Source: Lepidostoma basale (Eukaryota; Arthropoda; Insecta; Trichoptera; Lepidostomatidae). Taken from it: a DNA stretch of 64,000 nucleotides. The notes under the pieces are model-generated. The model saw only the letters and a list, made by a program, of their open reading frames with translations. It ran no database searches and was not told where the DNA came from. The stretch's first letter is position 1. The number at the start of each line of letters is the position of its first letter. The translations under genes were made by a program, and so were the position numbers. Location: NCBI GenBank assembly GCA_022606425.2, contig JAHDVF020000729.1, forward strand, positions 2,046,001-2,110,000, written 5' to 3'. Below, piece after piece: positions 54,405 through 64,000 of this stretch.

Positions 54405-55265
54405 TATTTGAATAACCAACGCTATTTTCGGACTGTGGTCATATTTAGACGCTTCAAGTATTTCTAATTAAGGGATTTTAATCTCTAATCGCACGATGTA
54501 TAAATCAGCCCAGGAGTGACTGGAAGGGAAAGAAGGGGTGAAATACTCCGTGAAATGCGTTTCGAAGTTTTTGCGGCTATCGCCGAGTTGAACCTGCTCC
54601 CGAAAAGCCCCGAACATTCTGGATTGATGAAACTTCTCGCTTTATTGATGAAAGGGAAGAGCCGTAGGGATGCGAGGAGCACTCACTTTGCGCCCTTTTC
54701 CTTGTAATTTAAAATGTGGCGTAGCTAAGAGGCTGCGCTTAATAAACATTTTAATACTTGTGTACAATATCGACACCATAAGTAATATTTAAAAGCGAAA
54801 TAAAATTGAATAAATATAATAACACTTGCTATTATGTGTACTTGAAAATGAATTTTATGAGAGTATAAAACGTTTTAATACAAAATGTAATTATATTAAT
54901 TAAAAAATGAATTCACAACACAAATTGAAGGCGAATATAGAAAAATAATTAAAATAATTATTTTTTATTTTATTTTTCCTACGGTGTATTTATGCGACGA
55001 TACTTTGTCGCTAAATTTATACCTGAACCTCAATTGGAACACCTAAATATTGTTTTAGTTTTATTAATAAAAGTTCTTACAAAAAATGCTTGCTACGTTT
55101 GGAATATAATTTTAATATCTGTCAAAACTAACCATAATGAATAAAAACATTTCAAATAGTTATTTAGCATTATTTGGATCTGTTAATATCAACACTGATA
55201 AAGGGCTTCTGTGTCCCAAAACATGGTGGTTTAAAAAATTTAAATGTTGAAATTTGAAAACAACA
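54405..55265. other. Stretch with a single-copy block at 54500-54720
   Basis: The block has an open frame on plus (54516-54707) and higher GC, but no family recognised. Near 55190-55230 a foldback-class trace (CTGATAAAGGGC...GTCCCAAAACATG) is present. Confidence 0.35.
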
Positions 55266-55269
55266 CTGT

Positions 55270-55545
55270 TCATTTTCAAACATGAGGCGTTTCTAATTTT
55301 CATATTCAACAACAGCTCTCTATTAGCTCTGGCTCTCAGTACGTCTGCATTACTGACCCTATCGATCCACGATATACGTAGCATTCTGCGGTATATCCAC
55401 ATCTCTAACGCCTCCAACATTCACTTTTAGAGTCCAGGTTTCGCAGCCATATAGTAGAACAGACCATATATAACATTTAATCATTCTTTGTCGGAGTTTC
55501 AAGTTAAGATTGTCGTTGCAAAAAAGATTCTTATTTTATTAAATG
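55270..55545 (-). pseudogene. RTE-like RT thumb/C-terminal fragment (family C, upstream part)
   Basis: Minus: CNDNLNLKLRQRMIKCYIWS, LYGCETWTLK, then after a shift LEALEMWIYRRMLRISWIDR and VLRARANRELLL. ARANREL also occurs in 17990-18300, which links the two as parts of the same family. Confidence 0.75.
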
Positions 55546-55549
55546 CCTC

Positions 55550-56025
55550 ATAAATACCAAAAATTAGAATTTACGTTTTGAAATCAACTAGAATACTTAC
55601 CACGTAGACTTGAGGAAGTTGGGTAAATTAAGATTTATTTTAATATTAAAATTGAGAAAATACGCCCTCCATAAAGGTTCCAAACTGGAAACAAACATTA
55701 CAAAAAGTTGAGTTTTATTTGAAAATAGTTTCGGAAAATCGTCAAACCACGTTACACAACTAACAACGAATAAAATGATTTTATAACTCATTGGTAAAGT
55801 GCGATACTACGCGTAAATGTTGATTATTAAAATTTCTTGTCTGAAATTCATTGCAATATAAACAATTCAAAGCAATTTTAACTTTAATATGGTTATTTTT
55901 ATTGAAATGAATAAAATATAAATTTAAGAATCACCTGGATGTACATTAGTATTATTATTTTGTTGAATCGCTGTTTACATCATGACAGCATGAGCCAAAT
56001 CGATCTAAAGGGTATTATAGCTATC
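55550..56025. other. AT-rich stretch, nothing recognised
   Basis: No gene or repeat boundary. Confidence 0.4.
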
Positions 56026-56029
56026 ATAG

Positions 56030-56202
56030 TGATTCTCGTGACATGTGATAGGTAGCTAATCTATCGCCATTTTATTGTCACGTAAATTCTACACCAGACC
56101 AAAGACAGTATGACAATCACAATGCCCTCGCCGAGAATCAAACCCGGAACCTTCGGGGTGGCAGTCGATGTACTTACCACTCAACCGCGAAGGTCGGCAA
56201 GT
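56030..56202 (-). repeat. tRNA-derived SINE, nearly full length
   Basis: Minus orientation: GTGACATGTGATAGGTAGC, CACGTAAATTCTACACCAGA, then the B box GAGAATCAAACCCGGAAC and the A box CCACTCAACCGCGAAGGTC. It matches 38684-38870 with scattered substitutions. Confidence 0.8.
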
Positions 56203-56204
56203 AA

Positions 56205-56835
56205 AGATTTTTTGCGATACATGTGTTTTACTTGGTGGGTATCCCTGTAATGTTTTATACAAACACTTTTAAAATTAAAAAATCTGACATTTGAAATGTC
56301 ATAACTTTATTATATGTATAGGGATATAATATTTTCTTTTCTAAAAACTACCAACCGGTTTTTCTTTTGAATCGGAGCATCATCAGTTAATAATATTGAA
56401 GAATCATAGTGTTTCCAAACTACCAATTATCTAATATCAAATAATATTTAAAAAATACATATGTGGTTTGCTTTCATTGGCATTTTAATTTATTTTCACT
56501 TTTCTCTACAATAGTAATAAAATATATAAATTATGCTATAAATAGTTGTTATTTAATATTAATAAATTGAATTGGTATTTTATAGTTGTTTTAAAATGTT
56601 GATAAAGTGTCATCATACTGCTGATTCAAAAATGAATTGACAGCACATAGCGAAGATTAAAAAACAATTAATTTTATTTCAATTGCACTTAACAAGTTTT
56701 ACTGCATGTGGATATAATTAAACATTTTTGATTTTGGTGAGAGATATAATAAAATGCTGAGATATTTTTTATTTATGAAGTTAACAGTAATATTTTCTAA
56801 GACAGTAAAAAATAGGTACTCTGATAATACAGTGT
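56205..56835. other. AT-rich stretch, no gene recognised
   Basis: No coding family or clear repeat ends. Confidence 0.4.
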
Positions 56836-56839
56836 ATTT

Positions 56840-57000
56840 ATATATTCTTTTTGAACCATATCAGTAACACCTGATGATGCCACATTGGTTGGCGAAACAG
56901 CTGTCGCGACAAACATAAATATATATCAGATATCAGAATGGTATTTTAAATTTAAACAGTTAATATTGTTGAATTATCGTAGTGTTTCGGCTAAGACAGT
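56840..57000 (+). repeat. Repeat carrying an intact-core hammerhead-like motif
   Basis: CTGATGA (56871-56877), extra T, hairpin GCCACATTGGTTGGC, GAAAC (56894-56898), AGCTGTC. It is followed by AGTGTTTCGG near 56988, the inverse of the CGAAACACT seen at 2228 and 63880. It is the same repeat family as 2276-2482 in the opposite orientation. Confidence 0.6.
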
Positions 57001-57004
57001 GAGT

Positions 57005-57678
57005 GGGCCATAACTTTTTTTAAAATTCGTTTTTCTAGAGTTGCCGTTCTGTACATCAGTGCCACAAATTTTAAACGCCAAAGTTCAGAAACCTTTGACT
57101 CCCATCATGGCTGGAAATAATATAAGGGCAAAGTTTGTAAAGGGAAGTAATATGGGCACCCTTATTTACCACCCAGAACAATAAAGAGAAGAAATTTTGT
57201 TACAAAGGAGTAAATTTGTAACACTAATTTATTAGAATTCGTTGAATTTTTTCAGCACCCTCAAAAGCGGAGACTGAAAACCGAAATCTCTTCTTCCCTC
57301 TAATCTTCTTCCGTTTGTTGGTTTCCGGAAAGCATCTGACGAGAAAAGGATTGTTTTATATAGTTATTTAACTTTTGTTTAATTTGTCTATTGATAATTT
57401 TTTATGAATAGAAACTCAAGAAGAAATGTCGTTTGTCTTCAATCAAATCTTAATTTTTGAAAATTGGACTAATCAATATTTGAAAACAATTAGTACAGAA
57501 GATTTGACAAGATTATAAAATTAATAATAAATTAATTTAATTTGTTTTAACTCACTCATTTGTTTTTTACTACCAACCGATTTTTTCCTGGTTTCGCCAA
57601 GGGATATAAATTTAAATCAAAAAGTTAAAAATGTATTATTTCTTGAAAAATGATAGCAAACTACATAATACATAGAAT
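57005..57678. other. AT-rich stretch, nothing recognised
   Basis: No gene or repeat boundary. Confidence 0.4.
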
Positions 57679-57682
57679 CGAT

Positions 57683-58133
57683 CATAATAATAATAGAAAC
57701 GAATAATATAGACCTAAAACTGAGAATAATCCTCATCAAAACTTATGTATGGAGTATCTTGATGTACGGTTGCGAGACATGGTGCCTATCCGAAAGAGAT
57801 AAACGGAGACTAGAGGCTTTTGAGATGTGGTCCTATAGAATACTATTTGGAATTTCCTGGAGAGACCACATTACAAATGAGGAGGTTCTCCAAAGAATCG
57901 AAGGAGGAAGGCACCTGCTCAGGACCTTGTCCGAAAGGCGTGCAAGATGGATCGGCCATGTAATACGACAAGAAGGCCTCTTGCATGCCATAATGCAGGG
58001 TATGACCGAGGGGACAAACTCTAGAGGACGCCCACGCCGAGAGTCCCTGGAGGACCTGTTGGTGGACGTGCGCTGCTCATCATATGCAGATTTCAAAAGA
58101 GTCGCACAAGACAGGGAAGAATGGAAGAGTAGG
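57683..58133 (+). pseudogene. RTE-like reverse transcriptase, thumb to C-terminal domain
   Basis: Same family as 4985-5895. Open from NNIDLKLRIILIKTYVWSI through LMYGCETWCLSERDKRRLEA, RILFGISWRDHITNEEVLQ and RARWIGHVIRQEGLLHAIMQ to AQDREEWK. It then ends abruptly without the IMEEIAANQSQD terminus or tail. The open frame runs on into unrelated sequence to 58274. It is truncated at both ends. Confidence 0.87.
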
Positions 58134-58184
58134 TTGGTAAGATTAGAAATGTGTTTTTCAGGATCTTGTGAAAATTCGTGTAAC

Positions 58185-58325
58185 TCGCCTTTCTCGACCG
58201 ATCGTTGCAGTCTCCATCTTCAAGGTAGTTTTATTAAAGTGATAGTCATGTTAATTATGAGCTTACTACTCTAAGGCCGAAGACTGCAACGATCTCCGAA
58301 ACGTCGGTCAAGGATGACGAAGTAA
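58185..58325. repeat. Foldback repeat (GACTGCAACGATC arms)
   Basis: Inverted arms CGACCGATCGTTGCAGTCTC and GAAGACTGCAACGATCTCCG are separated by about 70 bases. The right arm continues CCGAAACGTCGGTC, a GAAAC-containing end like the other foldbacks. Confidence 0.55.
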
Positions 58326-58374
58326 TAAGGATTTTCCATTTTATCAAAAGTACTATATTGTACACATACAAATT

Positions 58375-58862
58375 GAACGTATGCATGAAATGGAAGCATT
58401 GAACTGACAAAATAAAGATGATAGTTGAAATGATATCTCTAAGACGAATGTGTGGTAAATCTGTATATGATAGAGTGTAAAATGCAAGTATTAGAAGTGA
58501 ATGCGGTGCGAATGAAAGTGTTATGAACAAAATGATGAATGGTTTGGACACATGGAAATAATGAGTGAAGAGATAATATTGAAGAAGGTATATGTAAACG
58601 ACGTGAACGGAACTAGAAAAAGAGGAAGGTCGAGGAAAACGTGGCACGATCAAATCAATTAAATATTGAATGTCGGTCACGTGAGGAGTCTGAGAAATCG
58701 ACGTGCGTGCATGACAAGATGTATGAATGTAGAGGAAGCGAGAGAAGTATGTCAGGACAGAGCTGTGTGGCGGTTCATTCCTTTTGCGGTAGGAAAAAGG
58801 AATGAACCGGATGGAGGGGTAGCCTCCAGGGAGACGGCGTGATGGTTAGTAAGCTAGTTGCA
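58375..58862 (+). mobile_element. TTAG-tailed RTE-like LINE fragment, subfamily A, diverged
   Basis: From RMHEMEALN-type sequence through RRMCGKSVYDRV, ECGANESVMNKM and RKRGRSRKTWHDQIN to GGCGTGATGGTTAGTAAGC. Near 58790 a roughly 30-bp segment (TAGGAAAAAGGAATGAACCG) is an inverted copy of the adjacent CGGTTCATTCCTTTT. Confidence 0.78.
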
Positions 58863-59059
58863 AATTGACTTAATTCCATACAGTAACGTAAATATAACGA
58901 ATCGAAATACAGAAGTGTTAGAAACACTTTCCAGTATTTCTGGGCCTACCCAAATAATTATTTGTTAAAAACGTATAAAGCCATATCAATTTTCGTTAAT
59001 AACCATATGCTCTTCCATTTACTAGTGTATATAAACAACAATGAGTTGAAATTTCGCCA

Positions 59060-59145
59060 CATTTGATAATGCCTAAGAAGGTCGAAACGTGTCATCCATA
59101 AAATAAAAGAAAACTTCTAGAAAACTGACGTTTTCATTTGTATGA
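59060..59145. repeat. Half of the GAAAC...CTTCTAGAAAAC foldback
   Basis: TTGATAATGCCTAAGAAGG, TCGAAACGTGTCATCC, AAAACTTCTAGAAAACTGAC. It matches the right half of 43770-43945. Confidence 0.6.
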
Positions 59146-59149
59146 ATCT

Positions 59150-59700
59150 TTAGCTTAATTGGAAATGTAGCACATTTTGGATGTGTTCTTATGTACGTTA
59201 ATTTGCAATCGTGTTATATGTAAAATTAACTTCTAAGTTCTTTTTTAACATATCTAAATGTTATCTATCTGAATTAATGGCGTTAGATATTTTCCACGAT
59301 AGCATTGAATAATGTTTTATCTGAATGAAATCTAAACTCACTTACTTACAAAGTTAACCAATTAGTTTTCTTTTTAATTAAGATTAAGGCGAAGAAGAAG
59401 ATTAGGCAAATGTGTTGCGAGAAGAGCGTCTATTTCTCGACGGTTGTCTAATGGGATTTTAATTTTACTCTCTTAAATAAGAAAAAAAAATTAAAAGTTC
59501 GTTTTGTGGAGTATATTCATCTTTCAGAAAATTAATTAGAATTACCAAAAATTTTCATACTTTATTTGATATAACTGTATCTCACCATTCTTATTTTAAT
59601 ATGCAAATATATTTTCCAAATCCATGCTCGTTTTTAATAAGAAATCAAAAAGATAAATTTAATAACGAATGAAATATGAGGTGATTTTAAAATCAACTTC
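59150..59700. other. AT-rich stretch, nothing recognised
   Basis: No gene or repeat boundary. Confidence 0.4.
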
Positions 59701-59704
59701 AACA

Positions 59705-59885
59705 ACAAGTTTCGAAGGCTCTATACCTTCATTATTGGGGGAACCATATAAACCGGATAGGGGGCGATATAAATGGATAGGGGTTGGTGGCGTGTTTTGG
59801 GAGAGGCCTACATTCAGCAGTGGATGACAGACGGCTGATGATGATATAAACCGATAATGAAGGCGTGGAACATTGTAAACATGTT
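59705..59885. repeat. Foldback repeat split by a short LINE insertion
   Basis: The arms CAAGTTTCGAAGGCTCTAT...CCTTCATTAT and ATAATGAAGGCG...TTGTAAACATG fold back. The loop holds an 88-bp insert. Confidence 0.6.
59756..59843 (+). mobile_element. 88-bp 5'-truncated non-LTR insertion with 10-bp TSD
   Basis: The duplication ATATAAACCG is at 59746-59755 and 59844-59853. The insert reads GEAYIQQWMTDG-stop at its end and finishes in GATGATG, an RTE C-terminus and simple tail. Confidence 0.8.
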
Positions 59886-59910
59886 GTTATAAAAATGTAT
59901 AATTATAATT

Positions 59911-59976
59911 AGTTATTATTTTGCCCTGATGAAGCTTGGATCTAAGGGAAACTAGTTGGCATCAATAATAATAACT
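59911..59976 (+). ncRNA. Hammerhead ribozyme-like RNA, most complete copy
   Basis: 5' to 3': AGTTATTATT (59911-59920), TT, GCC, CTGATGA (59926-59932), extra A, hairpin GCTTGGATCTAAGG, GAAAC (59948-59952), TAGTT, GGC (59958-59960), ATCAAT, AATAATAACT (59967-59976). The outer arms pair perfectly over 10 bp and GCC pairs with GGC. This is the hammerhead layout: stem I with internal loop, CUGAUGA, stem II, GAAAC, a very short stem III and a GUU cleavage site. Departures: one extra A after CUGAUGA, and a mismatch at the base of stem II. Self-cleavage is inferred, not shown. Confidence 0.5.
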
Positions 59977-60019
59977 GTTAAAAGTAAGAAAATAATGTAG
60001 AGCCGAATAAGTTATTATG

Positions 60020-60312
60020 AAAAAAAATTGAAAGTATCGCTGCGTTGGTTCAGACAAATGGAGCGCGTGGATGGAGAAATGAAAGTATACGCACATGATG
60101 TAAATGGAGTACGCAGTCAAGGTAGACTGAGGAAAACATGGCATGACCAAAATAATAAAATTTTAAAGGTTGATCATGTAAGAAGTCGGAAGAATCAACG
60201 TTCGAGTATGACTCGCTGTATGAATGTGGAGGAATCTAGAAAGGTGTGTCAGGATAGAGTAGTGAAGCGGAACATTCTCTCTGCCTACCCCTGCGGGGAA
60301 ACGGTGAAATGT
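60020..60312 (+). mobile_element. RTE-like LINE fragment, subfamily C (TTG tail)
   Basis: Open from VSLRWFRQMERVDGEMKVYA through RKTWHDQNNKILKVDHVRSR to LSAYPCGETVKCF. It ends with CGGTGAAATGTTTTGTTGTT, a TTG-rich tail. Confidence 0.78.
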
Positions 60313-60404
60313 TTTGTTGTTGTTTTTGTTGCATTTTATTATTTTATATCTATAACTGTATGAATTCATAAAAAAACTATCGTAACATTGTGAAAGGCGA
60401 TGCC

Positions 60405-60665
60405 ATAACTTTAGTAATGAGGAGATAAGACGTCGAACAAAGGTAATGGATGTCGCAGAAATAACAGCAAAGGTAAAAGGCAGTGGGCGAGGTATGTGGT
60501 GAGACAGAGGGAGCTCAGGTGGTCACCTAGAATCCTGAAGTGGAGGCCTTGGGACGATATAAGAGGCATAGGAAGATCATAAAAAGGTGGACGGATGATA
60601 TTAACCAGCTTGCGGGTCGTAGGTGGTAACAGATAGCCCAGGATAGAAAATGTTAATATAATTTA
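60405..60665 (+). pseudogene. RTE-type RT C-terminal fragment (family E), uninterrupted copy
   Basis: GTAATGAGGAGATAAGACGT, CACCTAGAATCCTGAAGTGG, CTTGCGGGTCGTAGGTGG match 44309-44575. Frames are mixed (KRWTDDINQLAGRRW). Confidence 0.7.
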
Positions 60666-60829
60666 GCAGAAGCCTTTATCCAGCAGTGTACTCAAATTTG
60701 CTGAAAAGAATAATAAGATCATAACTCTATTTTTCGAATACTAGAGATACATGAAGTTTCAATACAAGGGATTAATTTGCAGAAAGCCTAAACATCTTTG
60801 CTGGATCTTGGTTTGCCACTTGGTTCTGT

Positions 60830-61290
60830 GGTGGTTTTAGGTTACTATACATATTTTGGTAAACAGTAGGTTATTAAAACAAAATAATTTACAAATTTTA
60901 GCTGTTGATTCTTACGACATGTGATATGAGGTGGCAATGGGCTGGATGGGATGGAGAGGATGATGGAAAATGAAGCTAGAGGTTAACTGAATGGAGATCA
61001 AGGTTGAGCCGAAGAAGTGTCGGGAGACGGCCTACCAGGTGGAGCCATGATATTGTGCGGACATATAGAGAACACTGGCGATAGACCGAGAGGGATAGCA
61101 TAGGGAGAGGGCGTTCAGCAGTCGATGGACACAAGATGACGAAGAATTCTACCAGACCAAATACAGATTAATTTAGATTTTTTAACACACTGTCATCCCT
61201 GCTAATCGAACCCGGACCTCCTATGTGTCAGTCATAGCTGTTGCCACTCGCCCACGATATACTGGTGATACGAAGGTCGTCCGATATCAT
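60830..61290 (-). repeat. tRNA-derived SINE split by a non-LTR fragment
   Basis: The SINE pieces are at about 60830-60925 (TTAGCTGTTGATTCTTACGA) and 61147-61290 (AATTCTACCAGACCAAATAC, CTAATCGAACCCGGACCTCC). Between them is an RTE-like C-terminal segment (LTEWRSRLSRRSVGRRPTRW). Confidence 0.65.
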
Positions 61291-61299
61291 ACTCGTAAC

Positions 61300-62785
61300 T
61301 ATACAGGGCTATCTGAGTTTGGAAGTCGACAGACAAAATTAAAACCAGAACATAAAATTTAAAACCGGTATTGATGATTCTAATGTGACAATGTACTGAT
61401 TGTATTGTTATGTTTTAATATATTTTTTGTTAACATAATCGTACATACAATTTTTTTTTAACATTGATAAATTGTGCAAACGCAAAGGAGACTGATGAAA
61501 TATTTATAAAGAATAATTGAATGAAAAAATTTGTTTATCTAACTCATACTCGTATATCGATAGAAAAAATGTTGTATTTTCTTTGTATATTTTGATGAAA
61601 AAATTCAAAATTTCCAAATTTTGATGTAGCTTCACGTGTGACTATAGACAAAATTAAAAAAAAAATCGAGTGCGTTCTTAAAATTCAAATAAACCGCTTA
61701 AAAATCCCTCTACCAATCTGGACCCATTAAGGCGATATCTGAATTTTTCATACATCTTCAGCGGCACTCAACGGCGATTACTATCCATTTTCCAAATTTG
61801 AATTTTAAATTCGTTCGACGGGCGCCACGCCTCCAGAGAGGTGGCGCAGGCTGCTGAACTAAAATTAGAATAATATCAAGTTTTATCTTAACCTAATATT
61901 TACTGTCATAGGAACACTTTAAAGCTTAACCCTTATCTTTACTAGTTTAAGGGGTTAGGGGCAGTCAGAGGTATGAATAAACAAATATTTTCAATAAAAA
62001 AAAACAAAATTGAAAAAAAATTAATACATGAAGATATCGCCATATTAATTATTGGACCCTGTTCCATAAGTGGTGATTTGCGGTGCCATTATAAATTCTA
62101 ACAGGTTCACCTAAAATCATTGAAATAAAAAAATATTTTAATAGTTATTCTTGTGACTGATCGAAGCTTTTTTTTTAAATAAAAAGAATGTCGGCCTCTG
62201 ATAATTTACTAACGGATTTTCAAGGTGTGATGGTGAGTTAGTTAGTTACTATTAGTTGAAAGTCATCATTAGATTAGATATATTTGTAGTTGTCTTTTTG
62301 CGTAATTGGAAAAACGTTGTATTTCTAATTTTACATTCTTTTGTTAAAAATTGAATTCTTCCTTGCAATTTCTACATAATGAAATTGATTTTTATATTGA
62401 CATTTCGCTTCTCTTTATCATATCCAACTTATTTAAATAAACTGATTGTTTTTTTAATGGATTTATTCAAAAAACGTTGGGATAATTCGATGCGGCGATC
62501 ATCTGCCTGACTGCAGAAGATAAAGTTCAATCGTATAGTTATGCCTTAAACCACCATCATTTCCATAGTAATTGCTATTCCATCGTCGAAAGTACATGCT
62601 GCAAGATTCTCTATAATATCGAGGACAGCTTTCTCACTTATAGTTGAATTGGAAGCTTTGTGCTTTTAATAATTCGGCATTGATCATATTTACCCTTCTT
62701 TTAAAAATTGTGCATGTTTTTTTATTTAATGTTTTCCCAAATGGTGTAATTGTGTGAATAACTAGTTATAAGTATATATTTTTAT
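61300..62785. other. Stretch with a single-copy block at 61720-61960
   Basis: No gene recognised. The block (GGCGCCACGCCTCCAGAGAG) has higher GC. A weak LINE-tail trace (GGTGTGATGGTGAGTTAGTT) lies at 62224-62247. Confidence 0.35.
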
Positions 62786-62799
62786 ATTTTGCTATAAAC

Positions 62800-63275
62800 A
62801 ACAAGAAGCATGGAACTGGCAAAAGAAGGATGAAAGTAGAATAAATGCAGTAGAAATGAGATCTCTTAGACGAATGTGTAGATACTTTGTGTATGATAGA
62901 GTGTCGAATGAAAATATAAGAAGTGAATGCGGTGCGAATGATGGTGTTATGAACAAAATAATAAAAGGATTACTCAGATGGTTTAGATACATGGTAAGAA
63001 TGAGTGAAGAAAGAATGGTAAATAAAGAATACGTTAACGATGTAAATGGAACTAGAAATAGTGGAAGACCGAGGAAAACGTGGCACGATCAAATAAATCA
63101 AATATTGAATGTCGTCCACGTGAGGAGTCAGAGAAATCAACGCGCGTGCATGACGCGATGTATGAATGTTGAGGAATCGAAGGAAATATGTCAGGAAAGA
63201 AAAGTTTGGCAGACCATTCTTTCTGCCTACCCCTTCGAAGATACGGCATGATGGTTAGTGAGTTAGTTAGTAACA
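62800..63275 (+). pseudogene. TTAG-tailed RTE-like LINE fragment, subfamily A, open
   Basis: Open from about 62856: SLRRMCRYFVYDRVSNENIR, GLLRWFRYMVRMSEERMVNK, GRPRKTWHDQINQILNVVHV, LSAYPFEDTA-stop, then GGCATGATGGTTAGTGAGTT. The upstream edge begins at EAWNWQKKDESR near 62805. Confidence 0.85.
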
Positions 63276-63279
63276 GCAA

Positions 63280-63875
63280 GATTTTTTTTTTTTTCGGTGG
63301 ATTTTTGTCGTTTTCTAGCATTTCATCTTTTATTAGTTTGTGTTACGATGTTGCCAAATGCTCTTCATTAAATCATGGTTCTCGCATGCTTATTGGTGCG
63401 CTTGACAAAACATTTGACTTATTATCTCATTTTTACGAACCGAGCTTATGTATGTGTGTGCACTTAAACATTTTGCTGTAAATATATACTCGTATATACG
63501 ATCACTTTTAACTTCCTAGAACTCCATCGATTTGCTTTTATCTCAAAGCGCCAGAAGCGCACATCGGTGTGCTTTGGCAAGACCATTGAAAATGATCACT
63601 GGCGCCCTTGAGATGAGTAATTCATAAAAATGGCGCTCTATAAATTATCCAATTTATTATTATTTATTATCTCATTATTTTACGATTACGAAAATATTTT
63701 TTTTATTCTTTGAACTTAAAGTCATTATATAATAAAACGTTTTTTTATTATTATCAGAGTGGCGTGTCTCCTTAAGGATAATGATTACTCCTTTAGGGCT
63801 TCAATATAAATTAAGTCCATCTGCATATTTTTTAATACAAGATTAACAAGTTATATCTTAAATTGTCAATTGTTT
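63280..63875. other. AT-rich stretch, no gene recognised
   Basis: The segment 63612-63655 (GAGTAATTCATAAAAATGGC, CTCTATAAATTATCCAATTT) recurs at 44077-44122, so an uncharacterised repeat is present. No gene. Confidence 0.4.
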
Positions 63876-63877
63876 TG

Positions 63878-64000
63878 ACCGAAACACTATGATACTTCAA
63901 TATTATTACTGTTAAAATCTAAAACACTGTTATAATATCACAATTTATTTTTAATCACTGGGAGTATCGTGACAGCTATTTTGCCAACCGATGTTGGCAT
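63878..64000 (-). repeat. Foldback-class repeat, cut by the window end
   Basis: CCGAAACACTATGATACTTC, then TCACAATTTATTTTTAATCA and GTGACAGCTATTTTGCCAAC match 2226-2345 in order. The minus-strand hammerhead-like core would lie beyond 64000 and cannot be read in full. Confidence 0.6.

Overview
The window looks like non-coding DNA from an AT-rich insect nuclear genome, most likely a moth or butterfly. The clues are the dense mix of 5'-truncated RTE-like LINE tails, tRNA-derived SINEs, Helitron, mariner, PIF/Harbinger and small foldback elements, and the lack of any recognisable host gene. The order is inferred from the repeat types and was not tested. The only coding regions with clear function belong to mobile elements.

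Layout. 1-8750: AT-rich DNA with MITE copies (857, 1749, 7530), a reverse-transcriptase fragment with an FADD motif (4985-5895, minus) and several LINE tails. 8759-14805: a Helitron with TC...CTAG ends, holding a decayed minus-strand Rep/helicase gene, a triplicated 287-bp repeat and an RTE fragment. 14806-24100: LINE tails, a piggyBac-like MITE and retroposon fragments. 24103-25382: a mariner with perfect 28-bp TIRs and one frameshift. 25390-45770: LINE/SINE debris, a G-rich tract, a possible regulatory cluster near 28300, many foldback repeats and an (AAT)n block. 45777-48710: a PIF/Harbinger element that looks complete. 48711-64000: more LINE, SINE and foldback copies.

Two things stand out. 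First, the Harbinger encodes an intact DDE transposase (plus strand) and an intact MADF/BESS protein (minus strand), and their exons interlock: each gene's intron contains the other gene's second exon. The two splice acceptors lie back to back in 36 bp. Second, at least nine places, many inside foldback repeats, carry a hammerhead-ribozyme-like core (CTGANGA, one extra base, hairpin, GAAAC, tiny palindrome, GTH). The copy at 59911-59976 also has a 10-bp outer stem I.

The commonest element is an RTE-like LINE whose stop codon sits almost at the 3' end, followed by a short-repeat tail. At least three subfamilies are present, two with (TTAG)n tails and one with a TTG/TTTG-rich tail.
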